A model generated the notes under the pieces. It made no database searches. It saw nothing but the letters and a program-made list of their open reading frames with translations, and had not been told where the DNA came from. Source: Liolophura sinensis (lineage: Eukaryota; Mollusca; Polyplacophora; Chitonida; Chitonidae). Taken from it: a stretch of 64,000 nucleotides of DNA. Every line of letters begins with the position of its first letter. Within the stretch, counting starts at the first letter, position 1. A program made the translations under genes and the position numbers. Of this stretch, positions 48,856-62,034 are shown piece after piece. Location of the stretch: positions 1-64,000 of the forward strand of contig NW_027017974.1 in assembly GCF_032854445.1 (NCBI RefSeq). The letters are read 5' to 3'.

Positions 48856-51054
48856 ATGTGCCCTTCGGTAGCCCAGAAGACGTCAAATCTTTGGGCTAAG
48901 CCCATTTAACTCACCCAGCAATTGCCTTACTTCTAAGCCCAAGACAATCTCAATGTCTTTATCTACGTGTAGAAAAAGCACACCATTTGTACGTGAAAAA
49001 CACAAGGTACTTGATACAGTCTGCTGTAAAAAGTACAACTGAACACTGACCCACTTCAGTAAGGTGCCAAAAGATGCGGAATTGAGCCAGGCATCGGCAG
49101 CTGTTGAAAAATTGCAAATTTCCCTGGTTTCCATGGAGTAAGAGCCGTTGCTGGGCACGTGATTATGACATAAATGATCATTCAATTGTCACTACAGGCA
49201 AAAGTATTGGTCGGAGAGCAACGCGGTTTTGCACCATTCGATTTCTCGTCACAAAATACGTCGGATTAGCCTCTTACCAGCAGCACTGGAACAATTTTTA
49301 CAATTTTGCATTTTTGCCTGGTATTTTTGTTAATTGAAATCGGCTACACTGTACTATGTACCATCGCGACTGGTCATTACTATATTCAACTTTTGACTAT
49401 ATGTTATGTGCCCTTCGGTAGCCCAGAAGACGCCAAATCTTTGGGCTAAGCCCATTTAACTCACCCAGCAATTGCCTTACTTCTAAGTCGAAGACAATCT
49501 CAATGTCTTTATCTACGTGTAGAAAAACCACACCATTTGTACATAAAAAACACAAGGTACTTGATACAGTCTGCTGTAAAAAGTACAACTGAACACTGAC
49601 CCACTTCAGTAAGGTGCCAAAAGATGCGGAATTGAGCCAGACATCGGCAGCTGTTAAAAAAATGCAATTATCCCTGGTTTCCATGGAGTAAGAGCCGTTG
49701 CTGGGCACGTGATTATGACATAAGTGATTATTCAATTGTCACTACAGCCAAAAGTATTGGTCGGAGAGCAACGCGGTTTGCACCATTCGATTTGTCGTCA
49801 CAAAATACGTCGGATTAGCCTCTTACCAGCAGCACTGGAACAGTTTTTCCACTTTTGTATTTTTACCTGGTCTTTTTGTTAATTGAAATCGGCTACACTG
49901 TACTCTGTACAATCGCGACTGGTTATTACTATATTCAACTTTTGACTATATGTTATGTGCCCTTCGGTAGCCCAGAAGACGTCAAATCTTTGGGCTAAGC
50001 CCATTTAACTCACCCAGCAATTGTCTTACTTCTAAGTCGAAGACAATCTCAATGTCTTTATCTACGTGTAGAAAAACCACAGCCATTTGTACATAAAAAA
50101 CACAAGGTACTTGATACAGTCTGCTGTAAAAAGTACAACTAAACACTGACCCACTTCAGTAAGGTGCCAAAAGATGCGGAATTGGGCCAGGCATCGGCAG
50201 CTGTTTGAAAAATTGCAAATTTCCCTGGTTTCCATGGAGTAAGAGCCGTTGCTGTGCACGTGATTATGACATAAATGATCATTCAATTGTCACTACAGCC
50301 AAAAGTATTGGTCGGAGAGCAACGCGGTTTGCACCATTCGATTTCTCGTCACAAAATACGTCGGATTAGCCTCTCACTAGTAGCACTGGAACAATTTTTT
50401 CAATTTTGCATTTTTGCCTGGTCTTTTTGTTAATTGAAACCGGCTACACTGTACTCTGTACAATCGCGACTGGTCATTACTATATTCAACTTTTGACTAT
50501 AAGTTATGTGCCCTTCGGTAGCCCAGAAGACCTGAAATCTTTGGGCCAAGCCCATTTAACTCACCCAGCAATTGTCTTACTTCTAAGTCGAAGACAATCT
50601 CAATGTCTTTATCTACGTGTAGAAAAACCAGACCATTTGTACATAAAAAACACAAGGTACTTGATACAGTCTGCTGTAAAAAGTACAACTAAACACTGAC
50701 CCACATTTATAAGGTGCCAAAAGATGCGCAATTGGGCCAGGCATCGGCAGCTGTTAAAAAATTGCAAATATCCCTGGTTTCCATGGAGTAAGAGCCGTTG
50801 CTGGGCACGTGATTATGACATCAATGATCATTGAATTGTCGCCACAGCCAAAAGTATTGGTCGGAGAGCAACGCGGTTTGCACCATTCGATTTCTCGTCA
50901 CAAAATACGTCGGATTAGCCTCTTACCAGCAGCACTGGAACAGTTTTTCTACTTTTGCATTGTTGCCTGGTCTTTTTCTTAATTGAAATCGGCTACACTG
51001 TACTCTGTACAATCGCGACTGGTCATTACTATATTCAACTTTTGACTACATGTT
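48856..51054. repeat. Region D/E transition unit: K-R-P-Q (4 monomers)
   Basis: Starts are 48856 K, 49406 R, 49955 P-like and 50506 Q. R is a new class that replaces the X-Y dimers: it has AGAAGACGCC, a GCAATTATCC spelling and GATTATTC in place of GATCATTC. The same K-R-P-Q order recurs at 51055-53252 and 56546-58740, so this is the bridge into region E. The P-like copy has the substitution CCACAGCC at about 50087. Confidence 0.8.
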
Positions 51055-54000
51055 ATGTGCCCTTCGGTAGCCCAGAAGACGTCAAATCTTTGGGCTAAGC
51101 CCATTTAACTCACCCAGCAATTGCCTTACTTCTAAGTCGAAGACAATCTCAATGTCTTTATCTACGTGTAGAAAAAGCACACCATTTGTACGTGAAAAAC
51201 ACAAGGTACTTGATACAGTCTGCTGTAAAAAGTACAACTGAACACTGACCCACTTCAGTAAGGTGCCAAAAGATGCGGAATTGAGCCAGGCATCGGCAGG
51301 TGTTGAAAAATTGCAAATTTCCCTGGTTTCCATGGAGTAAGAGCCGTTGCTGGGCACGTGATTATGACATAAATGATCATTCAATTGTCACTACAGGCAA
51401 AAGTATTGGTCGGAGAGCAACGCGGTTTGCACCATTCGATTTGTGGTCACAAAATACGTCGGATTAGCCTCTTACCAGCAGCACTGGAACAATTTTTACA
51501 ATTTTGCATTTTTGCCTGGTATTTTTGTTAATTGAAATCGGCTACACTGTACTATGTACCATCGCGACTGGTCATTACTATATTCAACTTTTGACTATAT
51601 GTTATGTGCCCTTCGGTAGCCCAGAAGACGCCAAATCTTTGGGCTAAGCCCATTTAACTCACCCAGCAATTGCCTTACTTCTAAGTCGAAGACAATCTCA
51701 ATGTCTTTATCTACGTGTAGAAAAACCACACCATTTGTACATAAAAAACACAAGGTACTTGATACAGTCTGCTGTAAAAAGTACAACTGAACACTGACCC
51801 ACTTCAGTAAGGTGCCAAAAGATGCGGAATTGAGCCAGGCATCGGCAGCTGTTAAAAAATTGCAATTATCCCTGGTTTCCATGGAGTAAGAGCCGTTGCT
51901 GGGCACGTGATTATGACATAAATGATTATTCAATTGTCACTACAGCCAAAAGTATTGGTCGGAGAGCAACGCGGTTTGCACCATTCGATTTGTCGTCACA
52001 AAATACGTCGGATTAGCCTCTTACCAGCAGCACTGGAACAGTTTTTCCACTTTTGTATTTTTACCTGGTCTTTTTGTTAATTGAAATCGGCTACACTGTA
52101 CTCTGTACAATCGCGACTGGTTATTACTATATTCAACTTTTGACTATATGTTATGTGCCCTTCGGTAGCCCAGAAGACCTGAAATCTTTGGGCTAAACCC
52201 ATTTAACTCACCCAGCAATTGCCTTACTTCTAAGTCCAAGACAATCTCAATGTCTTTATCTACGTGTAGAAAAACCACACCATTTGTACATAAAAAACAC
52301 AAGGTACTTGATACAGTCTGCTGTAAAAAAGTACAACTAAACACTGACCCACTTCAGTAAGGTGCCAAAAGATGCGGAATTGGGCCAGGCATCGGCAGCT
52401 GTTTGAAAAATTGCAAATTTCCCTGGTTTCCATGGAGTAAGAGCCGTTGCTGTGCACGTGATTATGACATAAATGATCATTCAATTGTCACTACAGCCAA
52501 AAGTATTGGTCGGAGAGCAACGCGGTTTGCACCATTCGATTTCTCGTCACAAAATACGTCGGATTAGCCTCTCACTAGTAGCACTGGAACAATTTTTTCA
52601 ATTTTGCATTTTTGCCTGGTCTTTTTGTTAATTGAAACCGGCTACACTGTACTCGTACAATCGCGACTGGTCATTACTATATTCAACTTTTGACTATAAG
52701 TTATGTGCCCTTCGGTAGCCCAGAAGACCTGAAATCTTTGGGCCAAATCCATTTAACTCACCCAGCAATTGTCTTACTTCTAAGTCCAAGACAATCTCAA
52801 TGTCTTTATCTACGTGTAGAAAAAACAGACCATTTGTACATAAAAAAACAAAAGGTACTTGATACAGTCTGCTGTAAAAAGTACAACTAAACACTGACCC
52901 ACATTTATAAGGTGCCAAAAGATGCGCAATTGGGCCAGGCATCGGCAGCTGTTAAAAAATTGCAAGTATCCCTGGTTTCCATGGAGTAAGAGCCGTTGCT
53001 GGGCACGTGATTATGACATCAATGATCATTCAATTGTCGCTACAGCCAAAAGTATTGGTCGGAGAGCAACGCGGTTTGCACCATTCGATTTCTCGTCACA
53101 AAATACGTCGGATTAGCCTCTTACTAGTAGCACTGGAACAGTTTTTCCACTTTTGCATTTTTACCTGGTCTTTTTGTTAATTGAAACCGGCTACACTGTA
53201 CTCTGTACAATCGCGACTGGTCATTACTATATTCAACTTTTGACTATAAGTTATGTGCCCTTCGGTAGCCCAGAAGACCTGAAATCTTTGGGCCAAGCTT
53301 ATTTAACTCACCGAGCAAATGTCTTACTTCTAAGTCCAAGACAATCTCAATGTCTTTATCTACGTGTAGAAAAACCACACCATTTGTACATAAAAAACAC
53401 AAGGTACTTGATACAGTCTGCTGTAAAAAGTACAACTGAACACTGACCCACTTCAGTAAGGTGCCAAAAGATGCGGAATTGAGCCAGGCTCGGCAGCTGT
53501 TGAAAAATTGCAAATATCCCTGGTTTCCATGGAGTAAGAGCCGTTGCTGGGCACGTGATTATGACATAAATGATCATTCAATTGTCACTACAGCCAAAAG
53601 TATTGGTCGGAGAGCAACGCGGTTTGCACCATTCGATTTGTCGTCACAAAATACGTCGGATTAGCCTCTAACCAGCAGCACTGGAACAGTTTTTCCACTT
53701 TTGCATTTTTGCCTGGTCTTTTTGTTAATTGAAATCGGCTACACTGTACTCTGTACCATCGCGACTGGTCATTACTATATTCAACTTTTGACTATATGTT
53801 ATGTGCCCTTCAGTAGCCAAGAAAACCTGAAATCTTTGGGCCAAGCCCATTTAACTCACCCAGCAATTGTCTTACTTCTAAGTGCAAGACAATCTCAATG
53901 TCTTTATCTACGTGTAGAAAAACCACACCATTTGTACATAAAAAACACAAGGTACTTGATACAGTCTGCTGTAAAAAGTACAACTAAACACTGACCCACA

Positions 54001-56545
54001 TTTATAAGGTGCCAAAAGATGCGGATTTGGGCCAGGCATCGGCAGCTGTTGAAAAATTGCAAATATCCCTGGTTTCCATGGAGTAAGAGCCGTTGCTGGG
54101 CACGTGATTATGACATAAATGATCATTCAATTGTCACTACAGCCAAAAGTATTGGTCAGAGAGGACCGCGGTTTGCACCATTCGATTTCTCGTCACAAAA
54201 TACGTCGGATTAGCTTCTTACCAGCAGCACTTTAATAGTTTTTCCACTTTTGCATTTCTACCTGGTCTTTTTGTTAATTGAAATCGGCTACACTGTACTC
54301 TGTACAATCGCGACTGGTCATTACTATATTCAACTTTTGACTATAAGTTATGTGCCCATCGGTAGCCCAGAAGACGTCAAATCTTTGGGCTAAGCCCATT
54401 TAACTAACCCAGCAATTGTCTTACTTCTAAGTCCAAGACAATCTCAATGTCTTTATCTACGTGTAGAAAAACCACACCATTTGTACATGAAAAACACAAG
54501 GTACTTGATACAGTCTGCTGTAAAAAGTACAACTGACCACAGACCCACATGAATAAGGTGCCAAAAGATGCGGAATTGGGCCAGGGATCGGCAGCTGTTG
54601 AAAAATTGCAAATTTCCCTGGTTTCCATGGAGTAAGAGCCGTTGCTGGGCACGCGATTATGACATAAATGATCATTCAATTGTCACTACAGCCAAAAGTA
54701 TTGGTCGGAGAGCAACGCGGTTTGCACCATTCGATTTGTCCTCACAAAATACGTCGGATTAGCCTCTTACCAGCAGCACGGGAACAGTTTTTCCACTTTT
54801 GCATTTTTACGTGGTCTTTTTGTTAATTGAAATCGGCTACACTGTACTCTGTACAATCGCGACTGGTCATTACTATATTCAACTTTTGACTATAAGTTAT
54901 GTGCCCTTCGGTAGCCCAGAAGACGCCAAATCTTTGGGCCAAGCCCATTTAACTCACCCAGCAATTGTCTTACTTCTAAGTCCAAGACAATCTCAATGTC
55001 TTTATCTACGTGTAGAAAAACCACACCATTTGTACATAAAAAACACAAGGTACTTGATACAGTCTGCTGTAAAAAGTACAACTAAACACTGACCCACATT
55101 TATAAGGTGCCAAAAGATGTGGAATTGGGCCAGGCATCGGCAGCTGTTAAAAAATTGCAAATTTCCCTGGTTTCCATGGAGTAAGAGCCGTTGCTGTGCA
55201 CGTGATTATGACATAAATGATCATTCAGTTGTCACTACAGGTAAAAGTATTGGTCGGAAAGCAACGCGGTTTGCACCATTCGATTTTTCGTCACAAAATA
55301 CGTCGGATTAGCCTCTTACCAGCAGCACTGGAACAGTTTTTCCACTTTTGCATTTTTGCCTGGTCTTTTTGTTAATTGAAATCGGCTACACTGTACTATG
55401 TACCATCGCGACTGGTCATTACTATATTCAACTTTTGACTATCAGTTATGTGCCCTTCGGTAGCCCAGAAGACCTGAAATCTTTCGGCCAAGCCCATTTA
55501 ACTCACCCAGCAATTGTCTTACTTCTAAGTGCAAGACAATCTCAATGTCTTTATCTACGTGTAGAAAAACCACACCATTTGTACGTGAAAAACACAAGGT
55601 ACTTGATACAGTCTGCTGTAAAAAGTACAACTGAACACTGACCCACTAAAGTAAGGTGCCAAAAGATGCGGAATTGAGCCAGGCATCGGCAGCTGTTACA
55701 AAATTGCAAATATCCCTGGTTTCCATGGAGTAAGAGCCGTTGCTGTGCACGTGATTATGACATAAATGATCATTCAATTGTCACTACAGCCAAAAGTATT
55801 GGTCGGAGAGCAACGCGGTTTGCACCATTCGATTTCTCGTCACAAAATACGTCGGATTAGCCTCTCACTGGTAGCACTGGAACAATTTTTTCAATTTTGC
55901 ATTTTTGCCTGGTCTTTTTGTTAATTGAAACCGGCTACACTGTACTCTGTACAATCGCGACTGGTCATTACTATATTCAACTTTTGACTATAAGTTATGT
56001 GCCCTTCGGTAGCCCAGAAGACCTGAAATCTTTGGGCCAAGCCCATTTAACTCACCCAGCAATTGTCTTACTTCTAAGTCCAAGACAATCTCAATGTCTT
56101 TATCTACGTGTAGAAAAACCAGACCATTTGTACATAAAAAACACAAGGTACTTGATACAGTCTGCTGTAAAAAGTACAACTAAACACTGACCCACATTTA
56201 TAAGGTGCCAAAAGATGCGCAATTGGGCCAGGCATCGGCAGCTGTTAAAAAATTGCAAATATCCCTGGTTTCCATGGAGTAAGAGCCGTTGCTGGGCACG
56301 TGATTATGACATCAATGATCATTGAATTGTCGCCACAGCCAAAAGTATTGGTCGGAGAGCAACGCGGTTTGCACCATTCGATTTCTCGTCACAAAATACG
56401 TCGGATTAGCCTCTTACCAGCAGCACTGGAACAGTTTTTCCACTTTTGCATTGTTGCCTGGTTATTTTGTTAATTGAAATCGGCTACACTGTACTCTGTA
56501 CAATCGCGACTGGTCATTACTATATTCAACTTTTGACTATAAGTT
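51055..56545. repeat. HOR region E, unit 1: 10 monomers
   Basis: Starts are 51055 (K), 51604 (R), 52153 (P-like, CTAAACCC), 52703 (Q-like, CCAAATCC), 53253 (CACCGAGCAAATG), 53801 (GCCAAGAAAACCTG), 54350 (CCCATCGG, ATGAAT), 54899 (GCC, CCAA, GATGTGG), 55448 (CTTTCGGCCAA, then P-like 3' part) and 55997 (Q). The first seven are repeated at an offset of about 5490 in unit 2, including rare private changes such as AGAGAGGACCGCGG and TTTAATAG (about 54157-54240 and 59645-59730). Confidence 0.88.
54899..55447. repeat. Monomer that equals the fusion of two monomers of the sister unit
   Basis: Its 5' half (AGAAGACGCC, CCAAGCCC or the near variant, ATA) corresponds to 60388. Its 3' half (TAAACACTGACC, ATTTAT, GATGTGGAATTGGG, GTTAAAAAATTG, GTGCACGTG, GGAAAGCAACGCGG) corresponds to 60937. 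Relative to region E unit 2 it is a one-monomer in-register deletion. Equally, unit 2 could be the expanded form. There are a few mismatches: TAAGTCCAAG here versus TAAGTCGAAG at 60388. Confidence 0.72.
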
Positions 56546-59500
56546 ATGTGCCCTTCGGTAGCCCAGAAGACCTGAAATCTTTGGGCTAAGCCCATTTAAC
56601 TCACCCAGCAATTGCCTTACTTCTAAGTCCAAGACAATCTCAATGTCTTTATCTACGTGTAGAAAAAGCACACCATTTGTACGTGAAAAACACAAGGTAC
56701 TTGATACAGTCTGCTGTAAAAAGTACAACTGAACACTGACCCACTTCAGTAAGGTGCCAAAAGATGCGGAATTGAGCCAGGCATCGGCAGGTGTTGAAAA
56801 ATTGCAAATTTCCCTGGTTTCCATGGAGTAAGAGCCGTTGCTGTGCACGTGATTATGACATAAATGATCATTCAATTGTCACTACAGGCAAAAGTATTGG
56901 TCGGAGAGCAACGCGGTTTGCACCATTCGATTTGTCGTCACAAAATACGTCGGATTAGCCTCTTACCAGCAGCACTGGAACAATTTTTACAATTTTGCAT
57001 TTTTGCCTGGTATTTTTGTTAATTGAAATCGGCTACACTGTACTATGTACCATCGCGACTGGTCATTACTATATTCAACTTTTGACTATATGTTATGTGC
57101 CCTTCGGTAGCCCAGAAGACGCCAAATCTTTGGGCTAAGCCCATTTAACTCACCCAGCAATTGCCTTACTTCTAAGTCGAAGACAATCTCAATGTCTTTA
57201 TCTACGTGTAGAAAAACCACACCATTTGTACATAAAAAACACAAGGTACTTGATACAGTCTGCTGTAAAAAGTACAACTGAACACTGACCCACTTCAGTA
57301 AGGTGCCAAAATATGCGGAATTGAGCCAGGCATCGGCAGCTGTTAAAAAATTGCAATTATCCCTGGTTTCCATGGAGTAAGAGCCGTTGCTGGGCACGTG
57401 ATTATGACATAAATGATTATTCAATTGTCACTACAGCCAAAAGTATTGGTCGGAGAGCAACGCGGTTTGCACCATTCGATTTGTCGTCACAAAATACGTC
57501 GGATTAGCCTCTTACCAGCAGCACTGGAACAGTTTTTCCACTTTTGTATTTTTACCTGGTCTTTTTGTTAATTGAAATCGGCTACACTGTACTCTGTACA
57601 ATCGCGACTGGTTATTACTATATTCAACTTTTGACTATATGTTATGTGCCCTTCGGTAGCCCAGAAGACTTGAAATCTTTGGGCTAAACCCATTTAACTC
57701 ACCCAGCAATTGCCTTACTTCTAAGTCGAAGACAATCTCAATGTCTTTATCTACGTGTAGAAAAACCACACCATTTGTACATAAAAAACACAAGGTACTT
57801 GATACAGTCTGCTGTAAAAAGTACAACTAAACACTGACCCACTTCAGTAAGGTGCCAAAAGATGCGGAATTGGGCCAGGCATCGGCAGCTGTTTGAAAAA
57901 TTGCAAATTTCCCTGGTTTCCATGGAGTAAGAGCCGTTGCTGTGCACGTGATTATGACATAAATGATCATTCAATTGTCACTACAGCCAAAAGTATTGGT
58001 CGGAGAGCAACGCGGTTTGCACCATTCGATTTCTCGTCACAAAATACGTCGGATTAGCCTCTCACTAGTAGCACTGGAACAATTTTTTCAATTTTGCATT
58101 TTTGCCTGGTCTTTTTGTTAATTGAAACCGGCTACACTGTACTCTGTACAATCGCGACTGGTCATTACTATATTCAACTTTTGACTATAAGTTATGTGCC
58201 CTTCGGTAGCCCAGAAGACCTGAAATCTTTGGGCCAAATCCATTTAACTCACCCAGCAATTGTCTTACTTCTAAGTCCAAGACAATCTCAATGTCTTTAT
58301 CTACGTGTAGAAAAACCACACCATTTGTACATAAAAAACAAAAGGTACTTGATACAGTCTGCTGTAAAAGTACAACTAAACACTGACCCACATTTATAAG
58401 GTGCCAAAAAATGCGCAATTGGCTAGGCATCGGCAGCTGTTAAAAAATTGCAAATATCCCTGGTTTCCATGGAGTAAGAGCCGTTGCTGGGCACGTGATT
58501 ATGACATCAATGATCATTCAATTGTCGCTACAGCCAAAAGTATTGGTCGGAGAGCAACGCGGTTTGCACCATTCGATTTCTCGTCACAAAATACGTCGGA
58601 TTAGCCTCTTACTAGTAGCACTGGAACAGTTTTTCCACTTTTGCATTTTTACCTGGTCTTTTTGTTATTGAAACCGGCTACACTGTACTCTGTACAATCG
58701 CGACTGGTCATTACTACTATTCAACTTTTGACTATAAGTTATGTGCCCTTCGGTAGCCCAGAAGACCTGAAATCTTTGGCCAAGCCCATTTAACTCACCG
58801 AGCAAATGTCTTACTTCTAAGTCCAAGACAATCTCAATGTCTTTATCTACGTGTAGAAAAAACCACACCATTTGTACATAAAAAACACAAGGTACTTGAT
58901 ACAGTCCTGCTGTAAAAAGTACACTGAACACTGACCCACTTCAGTAAGGTGCCAAAAGATGCGGAATTGAGCCAGGCTCGGCAGCTGTTGAAAAATTGCA
59001 AATATCCCTGGTTTCCATGGAGTAAGAGCCGTTGCTGGGCACGTGATTATGACATAAATGATCATTCAATTGTCACTACAGCCAAAAGTATTGGTCGGAG
59101 AGCAACGCGGTTTGCACCATTCGATTTGTCGTCACAAAATACGTCGGATTAGCCTCTAACCAGCAGCACTGGAACAGTTTTTCCACTTTTGCATTTTTGC
59201 CTGGTCCTTTTTGTTAATTGAAATCGGCTACACTGTACTCTGTACCATCGCGACTGGTCATTACTATATTCAACTTTTGACTATATGTTATGTGCCCTTC
59301 GGTAGCCAAGAAAACCTGAAATCTTTGGGCCAAGCCCATTTAACTCACCCAGCAATTGTCTTACTTCTAAGTCCAAGACAATCTCAATGTCTTTATCTAC
59401 GTGTAGAAAAACCACACCATTTGTACATAAAAAACACAAGGTACTTGATACAGTCTGCTGTAAAAAGTACAACTAAACACTGACCCACATTTATAAGGTG

Positions 59501-62034
59501 CCAAAAGATGCGGAATTGGGCCAGGCATCGGCAGCTGTTGAAAAATTGCAAATATCCCTGGTTTCCATGGAGTAAGAGCCGTTGCTGGGCACGTGATTAT
59601 GACATAAATGATCATTCAATTGTCACTACAGCCAAAAGTATTGGTCAGAGAGGACCGCGGTTTGCACCATTCGATTTCTCGTCACAAAATACGTCGGATT
59701 AGCTTCTTACCAGCAGCACTTTAATAGTTTTTCCACTTTTGCATTTCTACCTGGTCTTTTTGTTAATTGAAATCGGCTACACTGTACTCTGTACAATCGC
59801 GACTGGTCATTACTATATTCAACTTTTGACTATAAGTTATGTGCCCATCGGTAGCCCAGAAGACGTCAAATCTTTGGGCTAAGCCCATTTAACTAACCCA
59901 GCAATTGTCTTACTTCTAAGTCCAAGACAATCTCAATGTCTTTATCTACGTGTAGAAAAACCACACCATTTGTACATGAAAAACACAAGGTACTTGATAC
60001 AGTCTGCTGTAAAAAGTACAACTGACCATAGACCCACATGAATAAGGTGCCAAAAGATGCGGAATTGGGCCAGGGATCGGCAGCTGTTGAAAAATTGCAA
60101 ATTTCCCTGGTTTCCATGGAGTAAGAGCCGTTGCTGGGCACGCGATTATGACATCAATGATCATTCAATTGTCACTACAGCCAAAAGTATTGGTCGGAGA
60201 GCAACGCGGTTTGCACCATTTGATTTGTCGTCACAAAATACGTCGCATTAGCCTCTTACCAGCAGCACGGGAACAGTTTTTCCACTTTTGCATTTTTACC
60301 TGGTGTTTTTGTTAATTGAAATCGGCTACACTATACTCTGTACAATCGCGACTGGTCATTACTATATTCAACTTTTGACTATAAGTTATGTGCCCTTCGG
60401 TAGCCCAGAAGACGCCAAATCTTTGGGCCCAGCCCATTTAACTCACCCAGCAATTGTCTTACTTCTAAGTCGAAGACAATCTCAATGTCTTTATCTACGT
60501 GTAGAAAAACCACACCATTTGTACATAAAAAACACAAGGTACTTGATACAGTCTGCTGTAAAAAGTACAACTGAACACTGACCCACTTCAGTAAGGTGCC
60601 AAAAGATGCGGAATTGAGCCAGGCATCGGCAGCTGTTGAAAAATTGCAAATTTCCCTGGTTTCCATGGAGTAAGAGCCGTTGCTACGCACGTGATTATGA
60701 CATCAATGATCATTCAATTGTCGCTACAGCCAAAAGTATTGGTTGGAGAGTAACGCGGATTGCACCATTCGATTTTTCGTCACAAAATACGTCGGATCAG
60801 CCTCTTACTAATAGCACTGGAACAGTTTTTCCACTTTTGCATTTTTGCCTGGTCTTTTTGTTAATTGAAACCGGCTACACTGTACTCTGTACAATCGCGA
60901 CTGGTCATTACTATATTCAACTTTTGACTATCACTTATGTGCCCTTCGGTAGCCCAGAAGACCTGAAATCTTTCGGCCAAGCCCATTTAACTCACCCAGC
61001 AATTGTCTTACTTCTAAGTCCAAGACAATCTCAATGTCTTTATCTACGTGTAGAAAAACCAGACCATTTGTACATAAAAAACACAAGGTACTTGATACAG
61101 TCTGCTGTAAAAAGTACAACTAAACACTGACCCACATTTATAAGGTGCCAAAAGATGTGGAATTGGGCCAGGCATCGGCAGCTGTTAAAAAATTGCAAAT
61201 TTCCCTGGTTTCCATGGAGTAAGAGCCGTTGCTGTGCACGTGATTATGACATAAATGATCATTCAATTGTCACTACAGGCAAAAGTATTGGTCGGAAAGC
61301 AACGCGGTTTGCACCATTCGATTTGTCGTCACAAAATACGTCGGATTAGCCTCTTACCAGCAGCACTGGAACAATTTTTTCAATTTTGCATTTTTGCCTG
61401 GTCTTTTTGTTAATTGAAATCGGCTACACTGTACTATGTACCATCGCGACTGGTCATTACTATATTCAACTTTTTACTATCAGTTATGTGCCCTTCGGTA
61501 GCCCAGAAGACCTGAAATCTTTCGGCCAAGCCCATTTAACTCACCCAGCAATTGTCTTACTTCTAAGTGCAAGACAATCTCAATGTCTTTATCTACGTGT
61601 AGAAAAACCACACCATTTGTACGTGAAAAACACAAGGTACTTGATACAGTCTGCTGTAAAAAGTACAACTGAACACTGACCCACTTCAGTAAGGTGCCAA
61701 AAGATGCGGAATTGAGCCAGGCATCGGCAGCTGTTGAAAAATTGCAAATTTCCCTGGTTTCCATGAAGTAAGAGCCGTTGCTGGGCACGTGATTATGACA
61801 TAAATGATCATTCAATTGTCACTACAGGCAAAAGTATTGGTCGGAGAGCAACGCGGTTTGCACCATTCGATTTGTCGTCACAAAATACGTCGGAATAGCC
61901 TCTTACCAGCAGCACTGGAACAGTTTTTCCACTTTTGCATTTTTACCTAGTGTTTTTGTTAATTGAAATCGGCTACACTGTACTCTGTACAATCGCGACT
62001 GGTCATTACTATATTCAACTTTTGACTATAAGTT
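56546..62034. repeat. HOR region E, unit 2: 10 monomers, altered 3' end
   Basis: Starts are 56546 K, 57095 R, 57644 P-like, 58194 Q-like, 58741, 59290, 59839, 60388, 60937 and 61486. The first seven parallel 51055-54898. Where unit 1 has one monomer (54899), unit 2 has two (60388 and 60937). The 5' half of 54899 is like 60388, and its 3' half (ATTTAT, GATGTGG, GTTAAAAAATT) is like 60937. The 61486 monomer matches the 5' part of 55448. The unit does not end in Q. Confidence 0.85.
58340..59215. other. Indel-rich zone 4
   Basis: The clustered changes are GTAAAAGTAC (about 58365), ATTGGCTAGGC (about 58419), TTGTTATTGAAA (about 58662), TTACTACTATTC (about 58712), CTTTGGCCAAG (about 58775), GAAAAAACCACACC (about 58857), GTCCTGCTG (about 58904), AGTACACTGAAC (about 58919) and GGTCCTTTTTG (about 59205). 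The sister segment at 52850-53740 has normal spelling at nearly all of these. Confidence 0.78.

Noticed and set aside
60636-61130. 164-codon plus-strand open reading frame, the longest in the window
   Set aside because: It is two adjacent repeat-frame segments joined because GGATTAG reads GGATCAG in this copy. Other monomers have the stop. No domain, no start context and no conservation of the long form, so I do not call a gene.
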